DNA of 64,000 nucleotides. It comes from Spisula solida (Eukaryota > Mollusca > Bivalvia > Venerida > Mactridae). Shown here piece after piece: positions 34,940-44,848 of this stretch (position 1 is its first letter; each line of letters begins with the position of its first letter). The stretch lies in NCBI GenBank assembly GCA_947247005.1, contig OX365955.1, positions 3,854,001 through 3,918,000 on the forward strand, in the 5' to 3' direction. Made by a program: the position numbers and the translations under genes. The notes beneath the pieces were generated by a model. The model was not told the origin of the DNA and searched no databases. It saw only the letters and a list, made by a program, of their open reading frames with translations.

Positions 34940-35775
34940 ATTCTATCGAGGAACAATTACTACATGTACAAAACTTACGGCTTTAAACAATCATATATAT
35001 ACGTATATACATGTATAAAGAAAAACATCCTTTACAAAACTAAAGCAGAGAATATCTCTAGAGCAGAAGTAGAACAAAAAACCAACTTACCTTGCCAATA
35101 AGTTCACAATGTACTTATATAAATCACTGGTTCCACACACGTATATACATTCATATAATATACTCGATTTATTTAGATGCTATAATTGGAAATAAAATCG
35201 AGTAGGCTAAAACCAGCCATCTTCTACATTCGTAGAGAGAGACAGTGGTTTAGAATACAGTGCCAATCTTTCACTCACTACGACAGATTTTCCAATATTC
35301 TCAATTCAACACTAAAAGAATGAACAAGGTATGGACTAATCCTAGACAATAGCAGAATATGGCCGAGACATTGTTTATGCAGCATGGCATTTTAGGAGTT
35401 TCTTACTTATGCGGCATGACTGTGGTTAACTTTAAGACGTAGAGTAATCAATAAAAAAAATCGACAAGTATGCTTGCACTTATAATTTCACTAACTTATG
35501 ATGCATGTATTGTCGTATAAGTTATATCTACACGTAGAATTATTAAATTCCAATAACATATAATGCATATTTAACGGTATTTTAATGATTCAGACTTCTT
35601 ATAAAATGCATTCATGGCCAATAACAATTTCTAGAGAATGCCGCACATATATTTGTTTATGTTTTCTTTATAAATATATACATAATGCTTTAGTGATATT
35701 AATTAATGTACGTATTCATAAACACGCCAAAGATGTTTTTTAAATAAACGCACCGTGCAGGTCGTGCAAGTCTTT
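34940..35775. other. No gene seen
   Basis: AT-rich non-coding sequence with TATATAC-like runs near 34995 and 35140. Confidence 0.5.
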
Positions 35776-35779
35776 ATAA

Positions 35780-35940
35780 AACAAAGAACATTGATCTACT
35801 TGAACGTATAACACGGAGATATTGACCCGATCCTGACCTTTATGCATAAATGAATTACAATGGTCTTTCGTTGAATATAAAATTTTCCTCGAGCAAATCG
35901 TGCAATATCGGTCCTTTAGATTTGTGTAGAGGATATTTGT
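35780..35940 (-). repeat. Family D copy, inverted (D4)
   Basis: Plus-strand text CACGGAGATATTGACCCGAT, CCTGACCTTTATGCATAA, CTCGAGCAAATCGTGCAATA and TCGGTCCTTTAGATTTGTGT is the reverse complement of D1. A perfect palindrome follows directly. Confidence 0.7.
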
Positions 35941-35942
35941 GT

Positions 35943-36056
35943 TTTTCAGTGTAAGATCGAATGTTATTTCACCGAGTGATCATCTGACTACGCCACTCAT
36001 GAAAATTTAGGTCAGATGATCACTCGGTGAAATAACATTCGATCTTACACTGAAAA
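35943..36056. repeat. Perfect 46-bp inverted repeat with 22-bp loop
   Basis: The arms 35943-35988 and 36011-36056 are exact reverse complements over 46 bp (TTTTCAGTGTAAGATCGAAT... in the left arm). The loop reads TACGCCACTCATGAAAATTT plus AG. A diverged single arm recurs at 39055-39090, in the same AGAGGATATTTGT context. No mismatch in 46 bp indicates recent origin or gene conversion between arms. Confidence 0.95.
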
Positions 36057-36059
36057 CAA

Positions 36060-36925
36060 ACAAATAGTCTATTTATTTAATGCGTTATTTCAATATTTAT
36101 TAACCAATTAGCTACTAATTGAAATTTATTGCCCCGTATGGTGCCTTTTAATGCTGACGAGACGTCATTTCCAAAGCGCGCGCTGACGTACGATCAAATA
36201 GATCGCCATAAAACAGTCGATTTCCGACGTAATTTCCACTTATATGGTTCACTTATTAAGTAAACATGTTGACTTTGATTATAAAGTGTAGTTCTGATGG
36301 AAGAAAACGACTTTTTCATTTTGTATACATACGCTATCTAGATATTCTAATACAGCAGCCACTGTTTACAAGCAAGCTAACCGTTAATCATTTGAGTAAT
36401 AAACTATTCCGAATTCACGTTTGATTATGATCATGTATTAAGTTTTATTCAAAATACTTACTGCATATTTAAATTACTACCGATACAATCAGAATTATTG
36501 TTTGGCTGCATTGCCTCCAAATTGGTGATTTTGTGAACTATCCACTGAGAGTTCAGGGCAGACATCATCATTTGGAGTTTGACGTCAATAAGCTTAAACA
36601 CTCCATGGGAATTTCCATGTACAAAATGTAGTCCGTTTGAGTGAAATTATCCCCAGTGAAATTATCGGATTATAATTCACTGATATTCCGCGGTAAACCA
36701 CTCGTTATCATTAAATAAAGTGAGATATTAACTCTTCTTGATAAGCCAATTCCTAAAAACAGATCGTATCCGCTACCAGATAAAATGTTTTATTGTAATT
36801 GTGAATGGTGAAAGGTTAATGCCGAGTCAGAGTTTTCTAGAAAAAAAATAGCGGCACGTTTTCAGATTAACAAAATCTGTTACATGTTCATAGTTTGGTG
36901 GCAACAAGGTTCAAGACATGTGATT
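36060..36925. other. No gene seen
   Basis: Non-coding sequence. A patch at 36155-36200 is CG-rich (AAAGCGCGCGCTGACGTACG). Confidence 0.5.
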
Positions 36926-36929
36926 TATA

Positions 36930-37180
36930 TGCTTTTATTTATCCTCACCGCCGGTAACCCATATAAGGGAGGCCACCAGAAGAGGTTTGTCACTTTAGCG
37001 GGTGTAGGTGCTTGAATATGCCCCAGTTTCAGACGCATCACTGGTTCGTTTACGAGCCTGATGTAAAGCATCATTGACGAGACCACCGTTTTTAAAGCCT
37101 CGTCCAAAAGATACCTGCGAACAAATGCAACTGTCATAAACATCTGCGAAGATAACAATATTATCTTCAATCAGACATTT
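36930..37180 (-). repeat. Interspersed repeat family C, diverged
   Basis: Plus-strand text TTTTATTTATCCTCACCGCC, GGTAACCCATATAAGGGAGG, CCACCAGAAGAGGTTTGTCA, CTTTAGCGGGTG and GATGTAAAGCATCATTGACG is the reverse complement of the family seen at 27430-27672, with many differences. The overlapping 81-codon ORF is incidental. Confidence 0.55.
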
Positions 37181-37263
37181 ACCATGTAATTGAACCTGTT
37201 AAGAGAAACTACTCAGCAAATATTCATTCCGTATGCGTTTTTACAATGACCTTGCGACTAGGT

Positions 37264-38225
37264 GTTTTAGCTTTTTCTACAGCTGAAACTAGACCAAGCA
37301 GCTTTTTTTAGCTGATACCAAGTCGTGCAGCTTTTTATAGCTGAGACCAAGTTATTCAGCCTTTTTATAGCTGATACCAAGTTATTCAGCCTTTTTATAG
37401 CTGATACCAAGTCATGCAGCTTTTTATAGCTGATACCAAGTCATGCAGCTTTTTATAGCTGATACCAAGTCATGCAGCTTTTTATAGCTGATACCAAGTC
37501 ATGCAGCTTTTTATAGCTGATACCAAGTTATTCAGCCTTTTTATAGCTGATACCAAGTCATGCAGCTTTTCATAGCTGATGCCAAGTCATGCAGCTTTTA
37601 TAGCTGATACCAAGTCATGCAGCTTTTTTAGCTGATACCAAGTCATGCAGCTTTTTATAGCTGATACCAAGTCATGTAGCTTTTTATAGCTGATACCAAG
37701 TTATTCAGCCTTTTTATAGCTGATACCAAGTTATTCAGCCTTATTTATTGCTGATATCAAGTCATGCAGCTTTTATAGCTGATACCAAGTTATTCAGCCT
37801 TTTTATAGCTGATACCAAGTCATGCAGCTTTTTATAGCTGATACCAAGTTAGTCAGCCTTTTATAGCTGAGACCAAGTCATCCAGCTTTTATAGCTGATA
37901 CCAAGTTATTCAGCCTTTTTATAGCTGATACCAAGTCATGCAGCTTTTTATAGCTGATACCAAGCCATGCAGCTGTTTATAGCTGAGACCAAGTTATTCA
38001 GCCTTTTTATAGCTGAGACCAAGTCATTTAGCCTTTTTATAGCTGAGACCAAGTCATGCAGCTTTTTATAGCTGAGACCAAGTCATGCAGCTTTTTATAG
38101 CTGAGACCAAGTCATGCAGCTTTTTATAGCTGAGACCAAGTCATGCAGCTTTTTATAGCTGAGACCAAGTCATGCAGCTTTTTATAGCTGAAACCAAGTT
38201 ATGCAGCTTTTTTTATAGCTGGCAC
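37264..38225 (+). repeat. 29/30-bp minisatellite, about 32 units
   Basis: The unit is CATGCAGCTTTTTATAGCTG plus ATACCAAGT. Every unit contains a self-complementary CAGCT...AGCTG with a 6-base centre. Two subtypes differ at the start: GTCATGCAGCTTT and GTTATTCAGCCTTT. A third change, GATACC to GAGACC, dominates the last third from about 37980, showing block-wise homogenisation. The array passes without a break into the conserved end of a family H copy. Confidence 0.95.
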
Positions 38226-38410
38226 TAGGTCTGTCCGCTTTATGAAAGCTGGGACATTCGACTTTTTGACAGCTTAACTTAGATTTGAGCGATTAATTTT
38301 CTCGTTCAGTTGTGTGTTTGGTATTGTGCCCTGTAATTGTGGTATGTTTTCTGTGCTCGGCTGTTTAAGTTGAGTGCTGTCTTCCCTGTCCCATTTTCTA
38401 TTATCGTTTT
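38226..38410 (+). repeat. Family H copy carrying the array (H8)
   Basis: Diverged monomers (GTCTGTCCGCTTTATGAAAG, CATTCGACTTTTTGACAGC) lead to CTCGTTCAGTTGTGTGTTTG, TTTTCTGTGCTCGGCTGTTT, GAGTGCTGTCTTCCCTGTCC and ATTATCGTTTTGG, the conserved H end. This links the 29/30-bp array to a dispersed element. The layout recalls non-autonomous Helitron-like elements with internal minisatellites, but CTRR and hairpin ends were not demonstrated. Confidence 0.75.
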
Positions 38411-38414
38411 GGTG

Positions 38415-39040
38415 AAAGTACCATCAAATTGAGAGTTTGATACCAAACGATTACCGGGGAAATATTCTACGGTACCACAATGGTATACAATAAGATAAGT
38501 AGGTATTCTAAAATAATCATGGACAAATTGCCAGAAAAATGCAGAGAAAAATTATAATTATGTAATATATCAAATACACGAGATACTTGTAAATCATGCA
38601 TTTATCGTGCATGCATGTCAGGCGTGCACGATATATCTCGTGTACGATTAGAATTAAACCAAGTTTTGCCAGAATATAAAGCAGTTTGTAGATAATGTTA
38701 TCATGCTATAATGCAGTCTATAAGCCGTATGTTTGGTTAAATGGCCGAAAGCTCCCCTCGAGAAGTCTGTTTAGACACTTATCTGGCAGCGTAATGCAAA
38801 ACATTCGTAAAAATTCCACTTAAAACAATACACAAATGCAACACATGGTATAAAATTACCGGAACTCTAAGATGGATGCCAAAAATAAATAAGTAGGAAG
38901 GATGTAATGTTTAAGTCTCTAACGTCCAATACGACTGAAGTTCAACCATTGTTATCACATATCAAGGCGAGAGCAGTAACTAAGTTTTGGAACTTGTGGC
39001 GGGACCGTTTACCAATGTATATCAAATTTATAAATAGAGG
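38415..39040. other. No gene seen; short inverted repeat at 38576
   Basis: TACACGAGATA near 38575 and TATCTCGTGTA near 38635 are inverted around CGTGCATGCATG. Otherwise nothing is recognised. Confidence 0.45.
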
Positions 39041-39043
39041 ATA

Positions 39044-39170
39044 TTTGTTGATTTTGGTGTAAGATCGAATTTTATTTCATCGAGTGATCACTGAAAATCA
39101 ATATTGTCACGAGTGGCGTAGCCACGAGTGAAAATTTAATTTTATGTGATCACGAGTGGTACTAATCAGT
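39044..39170. repeat. Palindrome relative of 35943-36056
   Basis: AGAGGATATTTGTTGATTTT, GTGTAAGATCGAATTTTATT and TCATCGAGTGATCAC match the left arm at 35943. They are followed by CACGAGTGGCGTAGCCACGA and GTGAAAATTTAATTTTATGT, an apex related to the loop of that palindrome. The right arm is missing. Confidence 0.6.
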
Positions 39171-39184
39171 CATGAAAAGATTCG

Positions 39185-39345
39185 TTGAAATCCGACAAAT
39201 GGTTACAGGGAAATAGCCCGGACAAAGTTTGCACGGACCAACCGACCGACCAACCAACGAATAGACCAACCATCCTCAAGCATGACTCCAATATAGCACC
39301 CATATACTATGTATCTGGGGGTATAATGATAATAATGGTAAAGTC
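39185..39345 (+). repeat. T-class tail with ACCGACCAACC tract (T4)
   Basis: GGTTACAGGGAAATAGCCCG, GACAAAGTTTGCACGGACCA, then ACCGACCGACCAACCAACGA and ATCTGGGGGTATAAT. From memory this resembles the 3' end of bivalve repeats with GACCGACC arrays. Upstream units are not visible. The 63-codon ORF with PTDQPTNRPT is a translation of the tract. Confidence 0.4.
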
Positions 39346-39401
39346 TTTATTTCCTGAATCCTATCATGTTGAATAGCATTCCTCACCTCCAAGCAGACAG
39401 G

Positions 39402-39481
39402 TCGTCCCTTTGGCACAACAAGGTTGTATCTCACGACATAATGTATAGAGAGATACAACCTTGTTGTGCCAAAAGGGACGA
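39402..39481. repeat. Hairpin, 31/32-bp arms
   Basis: Left arm 39402-39432 (TCGTCCCTTTGGCACAACAA...) and right arm 39450-39481 (GAGATACAACCTTGTTGTGC...) pair with one extra A in the right arm. The loop is 17 bases. It has no other copy in the window; it may be a short foldback insertion. Confidence 0.9.
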
Positions 39482-39534
39482 GGTGTTGAACTATTTACTC
39501 TTTTAGCATCGATAAGATTACTCAATTTAGATAT

Positions 39535-40020
39535 TTTTGAATGTGAGAACATCTGTGCCTGTATTTTTAGAACAGGAGAAAATTACACTACGAAAGGCCG
39601 GCAGTGACTTCAAAATTTTATCATTTCAAATAATGAAGCTTTTAAATCGGGCAATATCAAACTTAAATAGTAAATTCATGAAATCGGGCAATTCTAAACA
39701 CAGGAGATCGAAAATTCGTGATATCATAGACCATAAAATGAAATAATGATATGAAGATGTGAATAAATGAATTCGTGAATTCATGATTTCGTAAAATTAT
39801 AAATTCGAAATCGTGAAACATTGATGTGACGCGAATTAGTGAATTCTTGTATTCGTTAATTCACAAAATCGTGTGGAGAACTCGGGAGTGATATTTCATA
39901 AACCAGAACGTAGTACAAAATAATATAAAACACTGTTCGATGTCCCTAAATATAGGCACGAGTCCCCCGCAACCCAAACCTCTGCAAAGCATTCCAGTGC
40001 ATTGTCATTATTTATAGAAT
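39535..40020. other. No gene seen; degenerate GAATTCRTGA words
   Basis: AT-rich sequence with words such as GAATTCGTGAATTCATGA repeated loosely at 39655-39870. This is a decayed simple repeat and not coding. Confidence 0.4.
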
Positions 40021-40023
40021 GAC

Positions 40024-40078
40024 CAACGCAAAATCACTCTCGACACCTCATACCTGATGGTATCAATCAAACACGGCA
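40024..40078 (-). repeat. SINE fragment (S4)
   Basis: AATCACTCTCGACACCTCAT followed by ACCTGATGGTATCAATC matches the 3' part of the SINE at 56965-57010. Only about 50 bases are kept. Confidence 0.55.
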
Positions 40079-40099
40079 GTTAAAGCAAAGACCTAGATA

Positions 40100-40500
40100 T
40101 ACATGTATATTTAGATATTTGGTTAAAGAGCGGAGTGGCAATTTTCCGTATTTCAACACAGAGCACGGGACAACGATGTTAATGCGAGCCTGGTACAATT
40201 AATATTGTCTTGTCTGTGATTCTATGTTAAGTTTAATATGACAATGAAACGAATTGACCATTCGTCGCATGAGTGCTCTATCTATCAATTTCAATATTTC
40301 GAGAAAATCGAGGTAAAAGTTTCAGTTGGTCATATTTCTGTTATTGTTCAAGATATGTGGACAATATTATATGCGAATATTCAACATTTAGAACAGATAT
40401 ACAATATCAAGTTGAATATTGAAAAATGTTGTACGTGTTTATTTATTTATATTTTTGTGTTTGAAGATAGTGCAATTTTGTCAAAATATTTCATTTTTTC
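40100..40500. other. No gene seen
   Basis: Contains an 88-codon ORF (40238-40504, plus). It has no recognisable motif, and its C-terminal hydrophobic stretch is AT-driven. I do not call it. Confidence 0.4.
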
Positions 40501-40534
40501 TTAAAGGTAAACTGCTCTATCTCTGGATAGGTAG

Positions 40535-40880
40535 AAAGAGTGGTTCTGTATTTAAAGTAAAAGGAGACAGAACAGTTCTTTATTTAGAGTTAAGGTGACA
40601 GAACGGTTCTTTATTTAGAGTTAAGGTGATAGAACAGTTCTTTATTTAGAGTTAAGGTGATAGAACAGTTCTTTATTTAGAGTAAAGGTGATATAACAGT
40701 TCTTTATTTAGAGTTAAGGTGATAGAACAGTTCTTTATTTAGAGTAAAGGTGATAGAACAGTTCTTTATTTAGAGTTAAGGTGATAGAACAGTTCTTTAT
40801 TTAGAGTTAAGGTGATAGAACAGTTCTTTATTTAGAGTTAAGGTGATAGAACAGTTCTTTATTTAGAGTTAAGGTGATAG
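40535..40880 (+). repeat. 31-bp minisatellite, about 11 units
   Basis: The unit is AGAACAGTTCTTTATTTAGA plus GTTAAGGTGAT, very uniform after the first two units. Each unit has the self-complementary AGAACAGTTCT. It is flanked by related words (TAAACTGCTCTATCTCTGG on the left, GTAAAGTGCTCCAACTCCTGG on the right), suggesting a larger degenerate repeat. Confidence 0.95.
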
Positions 40881-41255
40881 AGCAAACAATTACTGATGCA
40901 CTTAGAGTTACATGCACAAATAACTTGATTTGATTGGCTAGATATATTGTTTACAGGTAAAGTGCTCCAACTCCTGGAGTTGACAAGAATAAAAGTCAAT
41001 TTTAGATTTATTCTATGGAGATAGAACAAATCATTACTGGGTATCTTCGTTTATGTTGGACGGATTGATTTATTATTATTTAAGATATTATTATAGAGCT
41101 CGATGAGACGATATAAAAATCTCAATTTTGTCAAAAATGGAGATAGAGCACTTCTTTACTCAGGCGACTGATTATAATTATATCATATTCTATTCTCTTT
41201 CACAATTAGAGGATGATATACGTAATGGTACATACTACAATACATTAGTCACATC

Positions 41256-41365
41256 TCGCTGGCCTAGAATTGAAGGTTTTAAGTACTACTTACGACCGTA
41301 TAAGACTCATGAATATTTGAAATCTGCATCTCATGGCGCCTTGATTGAGTCTATTTTAATGACAA
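41256..41365 (+). mobile_element. M-family MITE, left part (M8), interrupted
   Basis: CTCGCTGGCCTAGAATTGAA, CTACTTACGACCGTATAAGA, ATATTTGAAATCTGCATC and CTTGATTGAGTCTATTTT match the left half of M2. The copy breaks exactly where T1 begins and resumes at 42595. Confidence 0.8.
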
Positions 41366-42594
41366 GAGGGCTCACCTGATGACTAGCAGTTTAGACAAAA
41401 TCAGTATTTGCTATGATATGACCTTAATATGTGATGTAGATTTTACAAACACACACTTTGTGGCATGGTTTTATAAAGATGATGTAAAAAATGTGACCTC
41501 TAGAGTATTAAACAAGGTTTTTCAGTAATGTGATCTGGTGACCTTGTGTTTGAACCCAGATGACCCAGTTACAAACTTGACCTAGATTTCATAGAGACAA
41601 ACATTGTGACCAAGTTTCATAAATATTACGCAAAAAGCGCGACCTCAAGAGTGCTAACAATAATTTTCTTTGATTTGACCTGGTGACCTAGTTTTAGACC
41701 CCAGATGACCCAGTTACCAAGTTGGCCTACATTTCACAGAAAAACACATTGTGACCAAGTTTCATAAAGATTAAGTAAACAATGTGACCTCTTGAGTGTT
41801 AATCTGGTTTTTCTTCAATGTGACCTGGTGACCTTGTTTTAAACCCCAGGTTACCAAGTTGCGAATATGACCTAGATTTTATAGAGACGAACATTGCGAT
41901 CAACTTTCATAAAGATTAGACAAAAAACGTGACCTCTGGAGTGGTAACAACAATTTCTTTGAAGTGATCTTGTGACCTAGTTTTGACCCCAGATGACCCA
42001 GTTACGAACTTGACCTTGATTTCATAGAGACAAACATTGTGACAAAGGGTTTTCATCAAAGTGACCTGGTGACCTAGTTTTTGAGTCCAGATGAGCGAGT
42101 TGCAAACTTGACCTAGATTTCATAGACATACACATTGTGGTCATGTTTCGTTAAGATTATAAAAATGAGACCTCTAGAGTGTTAACAAGCTTTTTCTTTG
42201 ATATGACATAGTGACCTAGTTTTTGACCCCAGATGACCAGGTTTCGAACTTGACCTAGTTTTAACAGAGACACACATTGTGAGCATGTTTCATAAAGACT
42301 AAGGTAAAAATGTGACATCTGGAGTGGTAACAAGGGTTTTCTTCAATGTGTCGTGGTGACCTAGTTTCTGACCCCAGATGACCAAGTTGCAAAGGTGACC
42401 TAGATTTCATAGAGATACACATTGTTGGGCCAAGTTTCATTAAGATTAAGTGAAAACTGTGACTTCTAGAATATTAACAGTCCAATTGTTGACGACGAAC
42501 GACGCACGACGCACGACGCACGACGCACGACACACGACACACGGCGGACGCCGAACATAGGGTGATCACAATAGCTCGCCTTGTCAGGTAAGCT
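41366..42594 (+). mobile_element. T-class element of about 145-bp units (T1)
   Basis: The ends GGGCTCACCTGATG (left) and TGTCAGGTAAGCTA (right) are short inverted repeats. The body is about seven diverged units of roughly 145 bp with GTGACCTGGTGACCTAG, TTGACCCCAGATGACCCAG, TTGACCTAGATTTCATAG and GACCAAGTTTCATAAAGATT. It ends in a GACGCAC microsatellite (42491-42554), then ATAGGGTGATCACAATAGCT. It splits an M-family MITE, proving insertion. It encodes nothing recognisable. Confidence 0.8.
42491..42554 (+). repeat. GACGCAC microsatellite inside T1
   Basis: GACGACGAACGACGCACGAC and further 7-base GACGCAC/GACACAC steps form the 3' end of T1, just inside its right inverted end. Confidence 0.9.
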
Positions 42595-42733
42595 AAAAAT
42601 CGGAAGTTATCATGTTGACTAAACTGAAGTTTAAAAAGTTTGTTTTCCATAAGTAAAGAGTAGTTTTCTGACAGTTGTTTTATTGTATTCTCAAAACATT
42701 GATTTTGTACTTACGACCTTCTAAGCCAGCGAA
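42595..42733 (+). mobile_element. M-family MITE, right part (M8)
   Basis: AAAAATCGGAAGTTATCATG, TTGACTAAACTGAAGTTTAA, CCATAAGTAAAGAGTAGTTT and ACTTACGACCTTCTAAGCCA continue the copy interrupted by T1. Together the two pieces make a complete element of about 245 bp. Confidence 0.8.
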
Positions 42734-42961
42734 ATATCGATATATCAGTTTTGTAAACAGTCATTTTTGTTAGAGTAAATTACACATGGACAACATTAAT
42801 TATCGCTCTACACTGATATATTTCCACACGTGGGATCTATCATTTATTTTTATAATTATAATAATTATTCCCCTGAAACTCTTTAGACAATGGCTCAAAC
42901 TGTGTATATAACATAATCGTTAAGAGATAAATAAATAGGTCAAAATATATAGGTCAATATT

Positions 42962-43070
42962 ACACATCCGGAAGTAACACATGGATTTATTAAGGACGTC
43001 TTTGTCAAAACAAGTATTAAGTGAAACATTTACTATAACCCGGAAGTAACACATGGATTTATTACAGATA
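42962..43070. repeat. Direct repeat CCGGAAGTAACACATGG
   Basis: CCGGAAGTAACACATGGATT followed by TATTA occurs at 42968 and 43041, 73 bp apart. It is a local duplication; nothing else was recognised from 42735 to 43600. Confidence 0.7.
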
Positions 43071-43089
43071 TCTACTATAAAATTAATAT

Positions 43090-43605
43090 ATTATCTCGAG
43101 TAGGTCAACATTTCGCAATTCGTTATTTATAAATAGTTTGCAAGGTTAAATGTTCACCATTTAATTGAAAAAGAATGTCTATCTGAACTTATCGATTTCG
43201 CGTATACAATAAAATTAATCCCTAGCGAATTGTTAAGAGTTTACACGGTAACTGCTAAGTTACGTGCATAAAATTCGTAAACTCAAGCTTTTCCATAAAC
43301 TAGTTTTGTACTTATCAATTACCGTTCTCCAAATAGTTGTTTATTCCGAACGAGCAAAAATTCTCGTCAAAATCTCGTTAAGTCTCGTCACAAAACGAGA
43401 AAGTTGTCCTAAATGCAAATATCAGCAGTACATTCAGTTCAAAGTGTCACAACCCATTCAAGGATATTGTTCGTGCATATAAATGAATGAATTAGATTAA
43501 CTACTGTGGTTTACTATCTGCACTCGACCTTACAGTGACAATGTTATTTCGGGAATATTCTTGAAACAAAGAAAATGAAGTATCTGAGTACATAGACTGC
43601 CACAT
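43090..43605. other. No gene seen
   Basis: Non-coding sequence. The 72-codon ORF at 43264-43482 has no recognisable motif. Confidence 0.45.
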
Positions 43606-43607
43606 TC

Positions 43608-44065
43608 ACAACGAACGAATGAACGAACGAACAAGTGAATGAATACTAGATTTATATAGCGCCCTTTTCATGCGACATACGTTCAAATGTGCTAAAACAT
43701 TTACAGCCACAATGGCGCAAGTGCATCCTTTACCAGTGCAGATACAGCATGATCTGACCAGAGGGACAGACTGAGAGAAAGCCCCTGAAGGGAGAGAGAG
43801 ACATTAGTTACAGGCATGTCCGGCGCTACAGAAGTGTGCCTAGCTCTTATTTCGAATAGTCAGCCTGGTTCTTCAATGTGCCGGGTGTATAACACCGATA
43901 CAAAGCTTCCTGGCACCTTTAATCAGATACTTTACATTCCACAAGGTCATATAAAGTGGGAAATACTTCTGAATTTCTGAAATGTCCACCCACCATGCCG
44001 AGGATTTAACCCACGACCTCTGAATATAAAGCCTTACCATGCACTGAGATATCTAAAAAGTTTGA
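43608..44065 (-). repeat. SINE-like repeat with tRNA-like right end
   Basis: A GAAC/GAAT tract (CGAATGAACGAACGAACAAG) precedes ATTTATATAGCGCCCTTTTC, a text widespread in animal dispersed repeats. At the right, the minus strand reads GGTCGTGGGTTAAATCCTCG, resembling a tRNA B box (GGTTCAANTCC) after a TCAGTGCATGGTAAGGC A-box-like segment. Read on the minus strand this is a plausible SINE of about 450 bp with a simple-repeat tail. Confidence 0.5.
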
Positions 44066-44234
44066 AAACATCGATGTGTATCCCATTATTTGGATTAAAG
44101 AACTTTAGAAAGCAGTTGTGTTAAATAAAACCATAAATTGTACCCAACAATTCATATTTCAGTACAAAACAAAAAGATAAAATACTAGGAAAATTTTCAG
44201 AATATTCTGGTTGGAACTTTCGCACATGCAGTAC

Positions 44235-44428
44235 AGGGTGTCCAAAAAGAAAGTATACAGTTTCAGTGTATATTTATCAAATCTCTTTATTCTGCTATCG
44301 TTAGGAACATTTGCACATGTGTACACAAAAGATATAAGTTTTTTCTGGAACCAGTTTTAAGATTATGACTTGGATATCTTTTAGAAAAACGTAAATTTAC
44401 TGAAATTACCTTATTTTGCACATGACGT
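44235..44428 (-). mobile_element. Mariner-type 3' flank and terminal repeat
   Basis: ACAGGGTGTCCAAAAAGAAA and GTATACAG at 44232-44260 look like a Tc1/mariner-superfamily terminal repeat. It lies about 170 bp beyond the transposase stop at 44429. No matching inverted end was found to the right up to 45.7 kb, so the 5' part of the element is missing or rearranged. Confidence 0.55.
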
Positions 44429-44764
44429 CTATTCAGTAATGTTTTCAAGATGTCCGCCCTTCTTACGTTTCCCTTCTTGCACTGCTTTTAAACTATTGAT
44501 ATCATTTGCACATGTGTCTTAACTGATCTTCTTACCTTCCCTGTTAATGTTTCTCGTGAGCATAAACGTGCCTGTTGGCTTTGTGCTGTACACTAGCGAT
44601 TTCACATTGTCCCACAAGAAAAGGTCGCAATGATTTAGATCCGGGCTATGGGCGGGCCATGTCACACCACAGTGGTATTTCTTGGAAATTACTTTAGATC
44701 CAACTGTTTCAAGGAATTCATCCAATCCCTTATGTACAATGTGTGGCCCTGTCACACATTGCAT
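44429..44764 (-). pseudogene. Mariner-type transposase, C-terminal relic
   Basis: The minus strand encodes WPAHSPDLNHCDLFLW and KSLVYSTKPTGT, the signature around the third catalytic Asp of mariner-type DDE transposases. The upstream MQCVTGPHIVHKG aligns with the family's second catalytic motif (QDGAPxH-like), but the Asp is lost. An in-frame TAA (44516-44518) follows REGKKIS, and the reading continues as DTCANDINSLKAVQEG and HLENITE to a final stop at 44429-44431. The N-terminal DNA-binding half is missing, so the gene is dead. Confidence 0.8.
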
Positions 44765-44848
44765 GAACTATGTATCATTCAAAACAATAAATCACATGCG
44801 GTGTTTATGAATGAGCTGTTTTAACAAAGACAAGTAATATTCTTTCTA

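Noticed and set aside
40535..40880. Regular 31-bp direct repeats as a CRISPR array
   Set aside because: The repeats are contiguous with no unique spacers, the setting is eukaryotic and no cas-like genes exist. The same applies to the arrays at 14399, 24851 and 37264.
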